From NCBI RefSeq assembly GCF_005863245.1, contig NZ_VBUT01000014.1, forward strand, positions 53,104 to 117,103: 64,000 nt of DNA, in the 5' to 3' direction. The DNA is from Nocardia cyriacigeorgica. Its GTDB lineage: Bacteria > Actinomycetota > Actinomycetes > Mycobacteriales > Mycobacteriaceae. The position numbers and the translations under genes were made by a program. Every line of letters begins with the position of its first letter. The first letter of the stretch is position 1. The notes below the pieces were generated by a model. The model did no database searches. It was not told the DNA's origin and saw only the letters and a list, made by a program, of their open reading frames with translations. Of this stretch, positions 32,543-41,424 are shown piece after piece.

Positions 32543-33282
32543 CCGGGTCGATGTCCGACGACGAGATCCGGCTCGCGGACCTGCAAGACGCACTCGACAA
32601 CGCGAAGTTCGACCGCGACGAGGTCTACGCCGATTCCGCCTCCACCGACGCTGAACGGGCCGCAGCGGACCGCGAGGTGTACGCGGCGATGAACGCGATC
32701 GCCGCCGAACAGAAGAAGCAACGCGAGTCCGCTGGCGGCGCCTTCAGCACCGGCAGCGGCGGCGTGGTCGACCTCTTCGGCGAGGCCGCGAAATCGTTCG
32801 TCACCGGCCAGCTCTCCGACGCACTCACCGTCATCGGGCTCGGCGGCGACGTGAAGGGCGTGGTCGGCGCCGGCATAGGCATCGCCGCGGAGCTGGAGAA
32901 GAAGCGCCGCGAGGAGACCCCGTCACCGGCCGCGGCCAGCAGGGAAGACCTGGCCAAGCAAGGCCCGGTCGTGCCCGGCACACCGAACTGGATGCAGGAG
33001 CTGATGAAAACTCTCGTAATCCCCGCGGTGATCCGTGATTCCGGTGGCCCGCTGCCGAACAACACCGCAGCGATCAACACCTCGGGCGAAACCGAATGGG
33101 TCCTCACCGGCGCGGAGATGCGCGCAGCGGCGACGGCCCGCCCGCCGCAGGCCCAGAACATCGACAACCGGTTGGTGATCGAGAACCTACGCACCGGCCT
33201 ATCGGCGGGCGAGTTGCGGCGTGAGCTGCGGATGGTCGAGATCGACCGCCGCGACCGTTCCCGGGCGTGGGTGTCGCGATGA
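32359..33282 (+). pseudogene. Tape measure protein, C-terminal part
   Basis: Read from upstream in this frame, the protein begins near 32290 as APIGRPGKTWDESKELELESARLSAQQ, so the break lies between about 32262 and 32310. The rest is the usual tape-measure end: a coiled coil (LADPDKTPEDKRQAEIRARQ), a Gly-rich hydrophobic segment and a C-terminal RDSGGPLPNNTAAINTSGETEWVLTGAEM. A TTG at 32359 could start it separately, but that is probably not how it worked. Confidence 0.7.
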
Positions 33283-34223
33283 TCGAGCTACCCGACACCG
33301 CGCTCGTCGAGCTCGAAGGCTGTGACGGCGAGTGGTGGCCGCTGGCGGGACCAGGGCAGTGGGACCGCGGTGTGTGTCTGGCCGACGAGGACGAAGGCAC
33401 CGACTTCGACGCCATGTACGAGGCGCCCGTCACCGCCATCTACAACTCCACCGCGTTCCAGATCGGCGCCGACTTCGGCGGCACCCGCGAGGAGCCGTAC
33501 GACTTCATCCTGGCCCTGCACGTCAAGGGCACCCGAAAGATGCCGTGGCGGCGCATCGACTCCGCGTTCCGCAAGAGCCTGTCGTTCAAGCGGGAGTCGA
33601 AGCTGTGGGTCACCACCAGCGACTCGAAACGACACCTCGCCGTCCGGCTCGGCGACAAGGTGCGGATCAAGGCGCCGAACGAACCAAACAGCGAGCGATA
33701 CGCGAAGCTGCTGATCCCGCTGATCGGTGCCTACCCACGGTGGATCGAAGAGCCAGCGAAGTCCACCTTCATCACGCAGACCGACACCACCGCGCCCGGC
33801 TCGGACTGGGAGATCGGGTACGTCACCGTCTCCAACCCGCTGCCACCGGATTACGAGATCTACGTGCAGTGGCGGATCCAAGCCGCCGCGGGCGGGATGA
33901 TCGTGAAGCTGCCCGACTACTCCTGGGGCAGTGACGAATACGAGCGCGCCGAAGAAGACGCGCTCCGCAAGGTCGAACTCGCGCCGCTGCTCGCCGGCGA
34001 CAACCTGCTCATCGACACCGACAAGATGGCCTTCGGCGGTCAGTTCCAGTCCAGCCTCGACACCGATTTCGCATCGAGGATGGGCGGCAAGCGGCTCGTC
34101 TACCCGATCCCCGGCGGCACCCCACCCACACAGCTCCCCGTCGCGGTGAAGGGCGCCCCCGCCGGCACCGGCATCCAATTGATCTGCCCGCGTCCGTGGC
34201 CTCGACCCTGGGGGCTGGAATGA
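33279..34223 (+). CDS. Minor tail protein (distal-tail-like)
   Basis: Three hundred and fourteen residues; ATG at 33279 overlaps the preceding stop. The pattern MIELPDTALVELEGCDGEWWPLAGPGQWDRGV is the typical opening of actinophage Dit-like proteins, with a beta-sandwich body ending in VYPIPGGTPPTQLPVAVKGAPAG. It lies directly after the tape measure. No damage is visible. Confidence 0.75.
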   Translation: MIELPDTALVELEGCDGEWWPLAGPGQWDRGVCLADEDEGTDFDAMYEAPVTAIYNSTAFQIGADFGGTREEPYDFILALHVKGTRKMPWRRIDSAFRKSLSFKRESKLWVTTSDSKRHLAVRLGDKVRIKAPNEPNSERYAKLLIPLIGAYPRWIEEPAKSTFITQTDTTAPGSDWEIGYVTVSNPLPPDYEIYVQWRIQAAAGGMIVKLPDYSWGSDEYERAEEDALRKVELAPLLAGDNLLIDTDKMAFGGQFQSSLDTDFASRMGGKRLVYPIPGGTPPTQLPVAVKGAPAGTGIQLICPRPWPRPWGLE

Positions 34224-35301
34224 CAACCGTCGAAACAATCGACTTCGACGCCATATTCGGCGAGATCGCCGAGCGGCTGAAGAAGGACGAGGCCCGCCGC
34301 ATCAAGCCGCCGCTCGTCCGATTGTGGGATGCCAACGGCACGTTCATCGGCGAAGTCCACAACGAGATCAGCGCGAAATTCACGCTGCCGGAGAACGAAA
34401 CCGGCATCGGCACGATCGAGCTTCCCGCGCACTACTACCTCGCCCGGTGGCTGACCCGACACGACGATCGCTCCACCGCCAATGTGGTGGTCACCTGCGA
34501 CAAGGACGGGGCGCGCTGGTCGGGGATGCTCGACGATCTCGAGCTGTCCAAGGACGAAGACGGTCGGCGCACTGTCCGCGCGACGTTCAAATCGGACTTC
34601 GAGCACCTCAAGCACATCATCGCCTACTCGAACCCCTTCCTGCCGCCGGAGATCCAGTTCCCGCGGCTCTGGATCCTGTTCGGCCCGGCGAAGTGGGCGC
34701 TGAAGCTGACCCTGTTCGTCAACCTCCTGCGGCTCCAGGGCCTCGACGGACTATGGACCCTGCCTGATGATCGCCGATCGAGGAAGACAACAGCCAGTTC
34801 GCGATCGTGCACTCGCGGTTCCGGTACATGTTCGACGTGCAGAAGCGGATCACCGCCGACGCACAGCTGACCTGGGAACCGCGCCGCTACCTCGAATGCG
34901 ACCCCGAGCCATGGCCCGGCGCGAACCTGCGCCCCGGCACCATCGTCTGGGTCCGCTCGATCCGGAGCAGTGGTTCGACCTCGACCAGTCGAACTGGGCG
35001 CACGTCGTCAAGCCAACCCCAGTCGCGCACGGTGGTACCGATGCGGGTGCCGAGCCAGGCGTTGCCGAATCCGTTCTGCCCGATGTAGAGGCCTTCGACT
35101 CCGTCGGCGACGGTGACGGTGTGCAAACCCGGCCGCGTCTACGTCGACCGGGTCACCGAGCTGGTGCTCGAGTGGAGCCGCACGAAGACCCCGCTGTGGT
35201 CGCTCACGATCGGCGCCCGGGAACCGGAGGACCCGGTGATGAAGGCGCTGGAGATGTTGCAGGAAGTCATGGCCGCTGCCCGCGATCTGGGCGTTCTGTA
35301 G
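34220..35301 (+). pseudogene. Gp37-like minor tail protein, frameshifted and rearranged
   Basis: The first part (34220 to about 34768) reads MTTVETIDFDAIFGEIAERL and ends GLDGLWTLPDD; then the frame shifts by -1 and continues IEEDNSQFAIVHSRFRYMFDVQKRITADAQLTWEPRR to about 34950. A third piece, CKPGRVYVDRVTELVLEWSRTKTPLW...ARDLGVL (35113-35301), is the family C-terminus. Between them, the reverse strand at about 35010-35126 reads VTVADGVEGLYIGQNGFGNAWLGTRIGTTVRDWG, which matches the normal sequence just before that C-terminus. So a segment appears inverted and about 200 codons are missing. As written the gene cannot encode a whole protein. Confidence 0.7.
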
Positions 35302-35309
35302 GAGGACTG

Positions 35310-35918
35310 GTGGGCAAAATCTGGCGGCTGGAAGACATCGACCCAGACAACCCGGAGGAACGATTTCTTCCTGTCCTGCAATTCATCCCGATCGGGTGGG
35401 GTGGGGACTCGAACAGTCGCCAGCGGATCGTGTTCCCGGAAGCGCTGGCTCGCGCGCTGTCGAAGCATCTCACCGAGGCCGGGTGCCCGCCGATCGACCC
35501 GTCGATCGCGACGAAGAAGCTGCGCGCCCCGTACCGCGGTGAGCAGCACGTCCTCAACGGCATGGGCGGTTGGGTGCCGATCGATGAGGAAGACCCGGAG
35601 CCCGTGGTGATCCAGGACCCCATGTCGATGACGAACCGCGAGCGGCAGGCCCAGCTCGAGCGCTACCGATACATGGGGTACCGGATCAACGAGCCCGAGC
35701 CGGAGAAGCCGACCGCCAAGGAAGTCGACGCGATCGACGACCCCCCGAAGTTCGACCCCTCGGCGCATTCGGTGACCGAGACCAACGCATACCTGCGAGG
35801 TCTCAGCGACTCGATCGACGACGAGGTCGAGCTGCGCCGCGTCCTGTACGCGGAGCGAAACGGGCAAGCGCGCAAGGGAATCCTCAAGCGCTGGACCGGC
35901 GACCGGAGCCGGTCATGA
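35310..35918 (+). CDS. Structural/minor tail-associated protein
   Basis: Two hundred and two residues; GTG at 35310, GGAGGA upstream. It opens MGKIWRLEDIDPDNPEERFLPVLQFIP and has an acidic, helical C-terminus with KEVDAIDDPPKFDPSAHSVTETNAYLRGLSDSI. A conserved actinophage tail-region protein of unknown role; intact. Confidence 0.6.
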   Translation: MGKIWRLEDIDPDNPEERFLPVLQFIPIGWGGDSNSRQRIVFPEALARALSKHLTEAGCPPIDPSIATKKLRAPYRGEQHVLNGMGGWVPIDEEDPEPVVIQDPMSMTNRERQAQLERYRYMGYRINEPEPEKPTAKEVDAIDDPPKFDPSAHSVTETNAYLRGLSDSIDDEVELRRVLYAERNGQARKGILKRWTGDRSRS

Positions 35919-37150
35919 GGTACTGGCCGCTTGGGGCGGGCCGCATGGTCACCAGCGGGTTCGGCCCGCGGTGGGGCGGCATGCACTGGGGCGTCGACTT
36001 CGGCCGCGACGGCGGATCCGGCGGCATGCCCGTCTACGCCGCTCAGGCCGGTCGCATCGTCATGGCCGGGCCCGCATCAGGGTTCGGGCAGTGGGTCGTG
36101 GTCGATCACCCGACCGAGGCCGGCAGCGGCACCACCGTCTACGGCCACGTCATCCCCGAGGTGCCGGTCGGCCAGACCGTGACAGCTGGGCAGCGGATCG
36201 CCCGGATCAACCCCGACCAACGCACCAACGGGAACGTCGCGCCGCACCTGCATTTCGAGGTGCACCGCTCGGTGTGGGTGCCGCCCGGCCCAGACCGCCT
36301 CGACCCGCTGGTGTGGCTGGCCGGTGCACGCGACCCCGAAACCCCTACGCCAGGAGGCACGCCGATGGCCCAGCTACAGGCAGACGTCACGATCCTCTCG
36401 CCCAACGACTCCGGCCCGCGCGATCCCCGGTCGTGCTCGCTGATCATCGTCCACACCAACGAAGGACCGGCCACTGGGACAGCGGACGGGCTGCTCGGGT
36501 ACCTCGCCCGGCCGAGCGCGCATGCCTCATACACCATCGTCGTCGACGGCAACGGCCGGATCGGACGCAGCAACGACGACAACTACGTGCCCTGGGCCGC
36601 TGGCAGCCCCGCGAATGAGCGTGGCCTGCACCTGTGCTTCACCGGCTACGCGCGCCAGTCCCGCGCCGAATGGTTGTCGCGTCCCGCGCAGCTCGCCGCT
36701 GGCGCCCGTGTCATCCGCGACTGGAGCGACCGCTACGGCATCCCCCTCGTGAAACTGTCCGGCGCTCAGATGCGCGCAGGGCAGCGCGGAGTGGGCGGCC
36801 ACAACGACACCGTCGACGCCTGGCACGCCACCGACCACACCGACCCCGGCCCGGGGTTCCCCTGGGACGTCCTGCTGGACATGGCAAACCGATCCGACGA
36901 GGAGACCGACATGACCCCCGAACAGGCTCGACAGCTCGCCGACGTCCACCGCGAGCTCACCCAGCGGTACCCCTCGCGGTCCGCGCACCGCAAGGACGAC
37001 AAGCCCGTCGACACCCTCGCCGGCATCGCCCTCAATATCGACGGCCGCGTCCATGAGGCCAGCATCGATATTCCGGCCAAGCTGGACGCGTTGCAGCGCA
37101 CACTCGACGAGCTCAACGCGCTGATCGCCGATGCGATCAAGGAGAAGTGA
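35915..37150 (+). CDS. Endolysin: M23 peptidase plus amidase
   Basis: Four hundred and eleven residues, ATGA overlap with the previous gene. Residues 1-140 are an M23 metalloendopeptidase: MHWGVDFG (H24, D28) and HLHFEVH (H111, H113) give the zinc ligands. Residues about 150-330 are an N-acetylmuramoyl-L-alanine amidase (Amidase_2): CSLIIVHTNEG, a YTIVVDGNGRIGRSN core and GGHNDTVDAWHATDHTDPG with further His/Asp ligands. The acidic coiled C-terminus is probably for wall binding. A two-domain lysin with two different peptidoglycan cleavage sites; holin genes follow. Confidence 0.9.
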   Translation: MRYWPLGAGRMVTSGFGPRWGGMHWGVDFGRDGGSGGMPVYAAQAGRIVMAGPASGFGQWVVVDHPTEAGSGTTVYGHVIPEVPVGQTVTAGQRIARINPDQRTNGNVAPHLHFEVHRSVWVPPGPDRLDPLVWLAGARDPETPTPGGTPMAQLQADVTILSPNDSGPRDPRSCSLIIVHTNEGPATGTADGLLGYLARPSAHASYTIVVDGNGRIGRSNDDNYVPWAAGSPANERGLHLCFTGYARQSRAEWLSRPAQLAAGARVIRDWSDRYGIPLVKLSGAQMRAGQRGVGGHNDTVDAWHATDHTDPGPGFPWDVLLDMANRSDEETDMTPEQARQLADVHRELTQRYPSRSAHRKDDKPVDTLAGIALNIDGRVHEASIDIPAKLDALQRTLDELNALIADAIKEK

Positions 37151-37425
37151 TGGGCCGCCACAGTCTGCCGGAGGACGCCACCCAGGTGCGCTACCCCTGG
37201 CGCACTACTGTCCGCACGGTGTTTCAGCTCGTGGTCGGTATCGCGGCCGCGCTGCCGATGATCGTCGCGGCATCGGGTCTGCCCGAAACCGCGGCAGGGG
37301 TCGGTGTCGCGCTCGGCGTCGCCGCGGCAATCACCCGGCTCATGTCCCTGCCAGCGGTGAACGGCGCGCTCGCGGTCTGGCTGCCGTGGCTGGCCGCCGA
37401 GCCGAAGGAAAGGGGCATGCCGTAG
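37150..37425 (+). CDS. Holin-like membrane protein
   Basis: Ninety-one residues from the ATG at 37150, with GGAG five bases before. Two transmembrane segments (about residues 23-42 and 47-65) and a short charged C-terminus. Directly after the lysin gene, so it probably forms the lysis pore. Confidence 0.7.
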   Translation: MGRHSLPEDATQVRYPWRTTVRTVFQLVVGIAAALPMIVAASGLPETAAGVGVALGVAAAITRLMSLPAVNGALAVWLPWLAAEPKERGMP

Positions 37426-37739
37426 TGGACATCGCTCTCGACACCGTCCCGTGGGACCTCGTCAGCGCCGCAGGGATGTTCGCCTTCCTCACATGGATGG
37501 TCGCCACGGGCCGACTCGTACCGCGCGCAACGGTGGATCGGCTGCTGGGCGATTCACAGGCGCGGATCGCATACATGGAAACCGAATCAACCGAGAACCG
37601 CGCCACTATCGGATCGTTGGTCGCCCAGAACGCCGAGCTGTCGGCGTCCGGGCGGCTGTCGGTGGCGCTGTTGCAGTCGATCAACGGGCATACAGCACAG
37701 TCGGGGAGCGGCGATGTGGCGCCGACGGTCCAAGAGTAG
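37425..37739 (+). CDS. Second holin-like / spanin-like membrane protein
   Basis: One hundred and four residues starting with a GTG that shares the previous stop. One transmembrane segment (about residues 8-28) and a long coiled coil. Such membrane-plus-coil proteins often accompany holins in actinophages. Confidence 0.55.
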   Translation: MDIALDTVPWDLVSAAGMFAFLTWMVATGRLVPRATVDRLLGDSQARIAYMETESTENRATIGSLVAQNAELSASGRLSVALLQSINGHTAQSGSGDVAPTVQE

Positions 37740-37923
37740 GGAGTCCGAGGCGACACGCGAGGCCCGCGTGTCCGCCGAACGCGCGAAGGCCGAGCGGCGC
37801 CGCGTCGAAGCGCAATGGCCCGCCGTGCAACGCCTCTCCGGCCAGCTGAACACGGCCATCGAACGCAACCACTTCGGCGAAAGCATCGAACTGGCCTGGC
37901 TACGGAGGAGGGCTGCACCGTGA
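37714..37923 (+). CDS. DUF7620-like small phage protein
   Basis: Sixty-nine residues, overlapping the previous gene by 26 bp. It is a basic coiled coil ending in RNHFGESIELAWLRR; the 'W...R.....L......RNHFGE.I' pattern matches a small family common in actinophage lysis regions. Function unknown. Confidence 0.6.
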   Translation: MWRRRSKSRESEATREARVSAERAKAERRRVEAQWPAVQRLSGQLNTAIERNHFGESIELAWLRRRAAP

Positions 37924-38297
37924 ACCCCGTCTGGATCCGGCGGCTGCTGATCGGCATAGCGTTCGTCGCCGTGCCGGTGGTGCTGCTGGTGCCCGACCAC
38001 CGCCTCGTCGGCGCCGTCATCCTCGCCGCCATCGGCATCGAGTCCACAGTCTTCGTGGTGATGTACGCGTGGCGATCGAACTGGCGCGCGACCTCGGCCG
38101 GCCGGATCATCATGCGGCTCATGCTGTGCCTGGCTGCGCTCGGCGGACACGGGACTGTCAACGCTCTCACCGACGCCGGATACCCGGGCCGCGAATACAT
38201 TCGGCCGCTTCTGCTGCTCGGCGTCGCGCTGGCGGTTCTTCACCTGTTGCTGCGGCTATCGTGGGTCCAGCGTGATCACACCGAGGGCGACCAGTGA
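37920..38297 (+). CDS. Multi-pass membrane protein (phage holin-like)
   Basis: One hundred and twenty-five residues starting at a GTG. Four hydrophobic segments are visible (about residues 7-23, 30-48, 62-80, 92-112). Conserved in the lysis regions of actinophages next to the DUF7620-like gene; probable holin or accessory membrane protein. Confidence 0.6.
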   Translation: MNPVWIRRLLIGIAFVAVPVVLLVPDHRLVGAVILAAIGIESTVFVVMYAWRSNWRATSAGRIIMRLMLCLAALGGHGTVNALTDAGYPGREYIRPLLLLGVALAVLHLLLRLSWVQRDHTEGDQ

Positions 38298-38956
38298 CGA
38301 CGCCGCATCTGCCGACTCCACCGGGTGACGCCTTCGTCATCGGGGACGGCCAGAGTTTCGGGTCAACGCTCGACCAGGCATCGATTCAGGCCATCGCCAC
38401 GGGTGGGGCGAAGGTCAAGTTCGGTGAGGTGCAGGGCGCGGTCGGCAGCCAGCTGCGTACACCGATCTCCAACGCCTACACCATCGCGGTCTCGGCGCAG
38501 GGCGCGGCCGATGTCGCGGTCTCCGACGCGCAAGCCGCTGTCAATGCGGCATCGGCCGCCGAGTCCACCGCCGCATCAGCGTCCGAGCGAGCCTCCTACT
38601 GGGAGGCCGAATTCGTTGTCGCGTCAGCGGAAGTTCTCCTCGGCGTCAACGAGCTGCTGATCGGCCTGTGCCAGAACGTTCCCGGCGGACTGACACGAAC
38701 GATCACCGACATGCACGTCGCATTGCTGGAACAACCGAACGGCATGTCATTCGAGCTGAAGAAGTGGTCCGCCGACGGCACCACCGCCACCGTCCTCGAC
38801 ACCTACACAATCCCAGCGAATACCACTCGAATCAATTGGCCGAACCTCGGGTTCGTCATGCAGTCACGAGAACGGGTGTACATCAACGTCACATCAATTA
38901 CGGGCACCGTTCCGCCCACCGTCTTGCAGGTCCTGCTGTTCGGAGTAATGGAATGA
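38294..38956 (+). CDS. Minor tail protein
   Basis: Two hundred and twenty residues; GTG start overlapping the previous stop. The central Ala-rich stretch (VSDAQAAVNAASAAESTAASASE) is typical of fibre shafts and the C-terminus is beta-rich (SFELKKWSADGTTATVLDTYTIPANTTRINWPN). Probably part of the baseplate or side fibre. Confidence 0.65.
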   Translation: MTTPHLPTPPGDAFVIGDGQSFGSTLDQASIQAIATGGAKVKFGEVQGAVGSQLRTPISNAYTIAVSAQGAADVAVSDAQAAVNAASAAESTAASASERASYWEAEFVVASAEVLLGVNELLIGLCQNVPGGLTRTITDMHVALLEQPNGMSFELKKWSADGTTATVLDTYTIPANTTRINWPNLGFVMQSRERVYINVTSITGTVPPTVLQVLLFGVME

Positions 38957-39273
38957 AGATCTTCGAAACGCGCTTCGGCGCGGGCAAAGGAATGGAAGAA
39001 GTTCGAATCGACCCAGTGCAGGAGCGGCTGTGGGCGGCGGCATTCGGAGTCGAGACCCTGGACGGCATGTTCGACCTCGTGACCGCCGCCGAGGCGATAC
39101 CACGATTCGACGAGGCGATCGACCGGTTCAATCACGAACCCGACCTACTGCGCCCCCTGCTCGACCCGAGCGACTTCCGTGGACTTCGCGGGAATCGGCG
39201 GGTGCTCGAACAGATGCGGGCCACGCTGGCGGACCACCCGGACGCGACGATCAGCGGCATGGTGGAGGACTGA
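38953..39273 (+). CDS. Hypothetical tail-region protein
   Basis: One hundred and six residues from the ATG at 38953, overlapping the previous stop. Helical and acidic. Conserved place between fibre genes; perhaps a chaperone or connector. No known domain. Confidence 0.5.
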   Translation: MKIFETRFGAGKGMEEVRIDPVQERLWAAAFGVETLDGMFDLVTAAEAIPRFDEAIDRFNHEPDLLRPLLDPSDFRGLRGNRRVLEQMRATLADHPDATISGMVED

Positions 39274-40493
39274 TGTTCCTGCTCCGCCGCAACCTGCCGT
39301 GGGCGTGGGCGGGGTGGATCGATAACTTCGACCGGGCCCCGGAGAATCCCGTGCGGCAGCCGTGGAAACACTGGGGCGACGGCCCGAACGGATACATCAA
39401 CGCGAGCCAAGAGCTGGTGCTGCCGTCGAATTACAACTCGGTCGCGGGTGGCGGTGAATCCTACGAATTCCAGCCATTCACGCCCAACTTCGGAACCGAA
39501 TTCGAGCTACGCCTACCCGTCGATGGCACCCTCGCCCAGTACTTCAACTGGTTCATCGTCGAGAACTGGGCGAAGATCGGAGTGAATTACGCACAGATCC
39601 TGTGCATTCGTATCCGGCACCGCATAGACGCCGTCGGCGGCGACGATATCGGAATCCTGGAATTCGATTCCTGGATGACAGAAGGCCGACGCATCGTCAC
39701 AGCTCCGATCCCTCGACTCATCGACAACGTCCTGATCCTCCGCGTGCACGTCGACAACGACATGCTGGTCCGCGTCTACGTCAATGACGTGTTCACTCTC
39801 CAGGCGCAGCCGCAGGCCAGCCACCGATCCGGGCCCGGTCGCCGCGGGATCAACATCTTCAACGGCACCCTGGCCGAGGCACAGATCCGGTGGCTGCGCC
39901 TGTATGACCGCCCCACCGACCTCGGCTACAACGTCCGCTGGAACCGAACCGTGTTCGAGGACGACTTCAACCGCGCCGACGGGCCCGTGGGAAACGGATG
40001 GACCCAGCACGGCGCAGACGCCGGCATCGTCTCAGGGTTCTGGGCGAAGACCACCGGCAACGACAACTCCGTCGGCCTCGTCCGCGACACCGGAGTCACC
40101 CACGGCGCCCAGCGAATCGAAGCGGTCATTGGCGTACCAGATGACGAACGCGACTCGTCGCTGGTGCTGAGGACCAACGCCGCCGGTACCGAAGGGATCT
40201 CGGCCAACTTCTACTCGGGCGGCATCTATCTGGCCAAGTTCACGGGCAGCCTGGAAAACCCCACGTTCGCGGACTTCACATCGACCAGAATGACCGTCAA
40301 CGCTGGCGACAAAGTCGCGCTGTCCACCAACGGCGAAGGCGCATGGGTCGAGGTCAACGACCAGATCGTGCTGTTGGCCCACATGAATGGGCTAGTGCCG
40401 GGCGCCAATTCATACGCAGGGCTGCGGGTCGAGCGGAGTTCGTTCGCCAACTCGGCAGCGTGGAATTCCGTCAAGATCCTGGCGCCGTTCTGA
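39273..40493 (+). CDS. Tail fibre/minor tail protein with repeated lectin-like domain
   Basis: Four hundred and six residues. Two concanavalin/LamG-like beta-sandwich modules: the first opens WAGWIDNFDRAPENPVRQPW (residues 12-31), the second FEDDFNRADGPVGNGWTQHG (about residue 228), each with the DFxRA opening. The domain may bind surface glycans. The same opening recurs in the fibre at 41425. Intact gene. Confidence 0.7.
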   Translation: MFLLRRNLPWAWAGWIDNFDRAPENPVRQPWKHWGDGPNGYINASQELVLPSNYNSVAGGGESYEFQPFTPNFGTEFELRLPVDGTLAQYFNWFIVENWAKIGVNYAQILCIRIRHRIDAVGGDDIGILEFDSWMTEGRRIVTAPIPRLIDNVLILRVHVDNDMLVRVYVNDVFTLQAQPQASHRSGPGRRGINIFNGTLAEAQIRWLRLYDRPTDLGYNVRWNRTVFEDDFNRADGPVGNGWTQHGADAGIVSGFWAKTTGNDNSVGLVRDTGVTHGAQRIEAVIGVPDDERDSSLVLRTNAAGTEGISANFYSGGIYLAKFTGSLENPTFADFTSTRMTVNAGDKVALSTNGEGAWVEVNDQIVLLAHMNGLVPGANSYAGLRVERSSFANSAAWNSVKILAPF

Positions 40494-40502
40494 GGAGCAC
40501 AG

Positions 40503-40907
40503 ATGACCGTCACCATCACCCAGGACATCACCGACATCGCCGGGATCGACGACAACTCGGTGATCTATTTCTACCAACAGGACCACCCTCGCGTCGCCGA
40601 CGACGGCATGACCATGATCAGCACGCGCCGGGTATCAGCCACACCGGTCGACGGCAGGCTCACCATCGAGCTCGAACCCGGCCCGGCGGTGGTGCAGATC
40701 GGGCTGCGGACATACGGGATCGAGATCCCGGACCTCGACGGGACGCTGTGGCCGCTGATCGAGGCAGGTCTGCCCGTCTCCCCGGTGGAGGAGGCGGCCG
40801 CTGTCCGTAACGGTGGCGGGATCGCGCGCGCCCAACGGGTCACGCAGGCGGCCTACAACGCGCTCCCCGCACCGGACCCCGAAACCTTGTACGTCATCAA
40901 GGGATAG
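40503..40907 (+). CDS. Minor tail/fibre protein
   Basis: One hundred and thirty-four residues, opening MTVTITQDITDIAGIDDNSVIYFYQQ, then beta-rich with VVQIGLRTYGIEIPDLDG, and ending ALPAPDPETLYVIKG, which is a common end of actinophage tail proteins that lead into a fibre. A terminator follows. Confidence 0.6.
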   Translation: MTVTITQDITDIAGIDDNSVIYFYQQDHPRVADDGMTMISTRRVSATPVDGRLTIELEPGPAVVQIGLRTYGIEIPDLDGTLWPLIEAGLPVSPVEEAAAVRNGGGIARAQRVTQAAYNALPAPDPETLYVIKG

Positions 40908-40922
40908 CAGCCCACCCCATCG

Positions 40923-40947
40923 AGGCCCTCGCAGATCGCGGGGGCCT
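40923..40947 (+). terminator. Intrinsic terminator after the minor tail gene
   Basis: AGGCCCTCGC (40923-40932) pairs with GCGGGGGCCT (40938-40947), including one G-U pair, with a 5-nt loop, and TTTC follows. It separates the gene ending at 40907 from the fibre genes starting at 40977. Confidence 0.65.
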
Positions 40948-40976
40948 TTCTCGTGCCCGAGTAAGGAGCGATCGTC

Positions 40977-41414
40977 ATGGCAGTTACAGCGAAGTGGTAC
41001 GGACTCGGCCTGTCGTCCCTGGCCCTGAAGCGGATCCACTGGGACACCGACGACATCAAGGTGATGTTGTGCACCAGCGGCTACGCTCCGAACCAGGACA
41101 CCCACCAGTTCAAGAGCGACGTCACCAACGAGGTCGCGGGCACCAACTACACCGCGGGCGGCCTGTCGCTGGTCACCGCCGCGCCGAGCTACAACGCTGG
41201 CACCAACACGATGGTGCTCGACGCCGACGACCTGTCGTGGCCGAACAGCACAATCACTGCCCGATACGCCGTCGTCTACAACGCCACTCCAGCCACGGAC
41301 GCAACCCGGCCGCTGTTGGGGTACGTCGACTTTGGCCAGGACGTGAGCACCACGGCGGGCACTTTCTCGATCGTGTGGGATGCCGCTGGGGTGCTCACCA
41401 TTTCGGCAGCCTGA
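40977..41414 (+). CDS. Tail fibre-associated protein
   Basis: One hundred and forty-five residues; AAGGAG upstream. A beta-rich protein with HWDTDDIKVMLCTSGYAPNQDTHQF and YAVVYNATPATDATRPLLGYVDFGQDV. Proteins with this pattern are common in actinophage tail ends and are called head or tail fibre proteins. Exact role unknown. Confidence 0.6.
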   Translation: MAVTAKWYGLGLSSLALKRIHWDTDDIKVMLCTSGYAPNQDTHQFKSDVTNEVAGTNYTAGGLSLVTAAPSYNAGTNTMVLDADDLSWPNSTITARYAVVYNATPATDATRPLLGYVDFGQDVSTTAGTFSIVWDAAGVLTISAA

Positions 41415-41424
41415 TCGGGCGACC

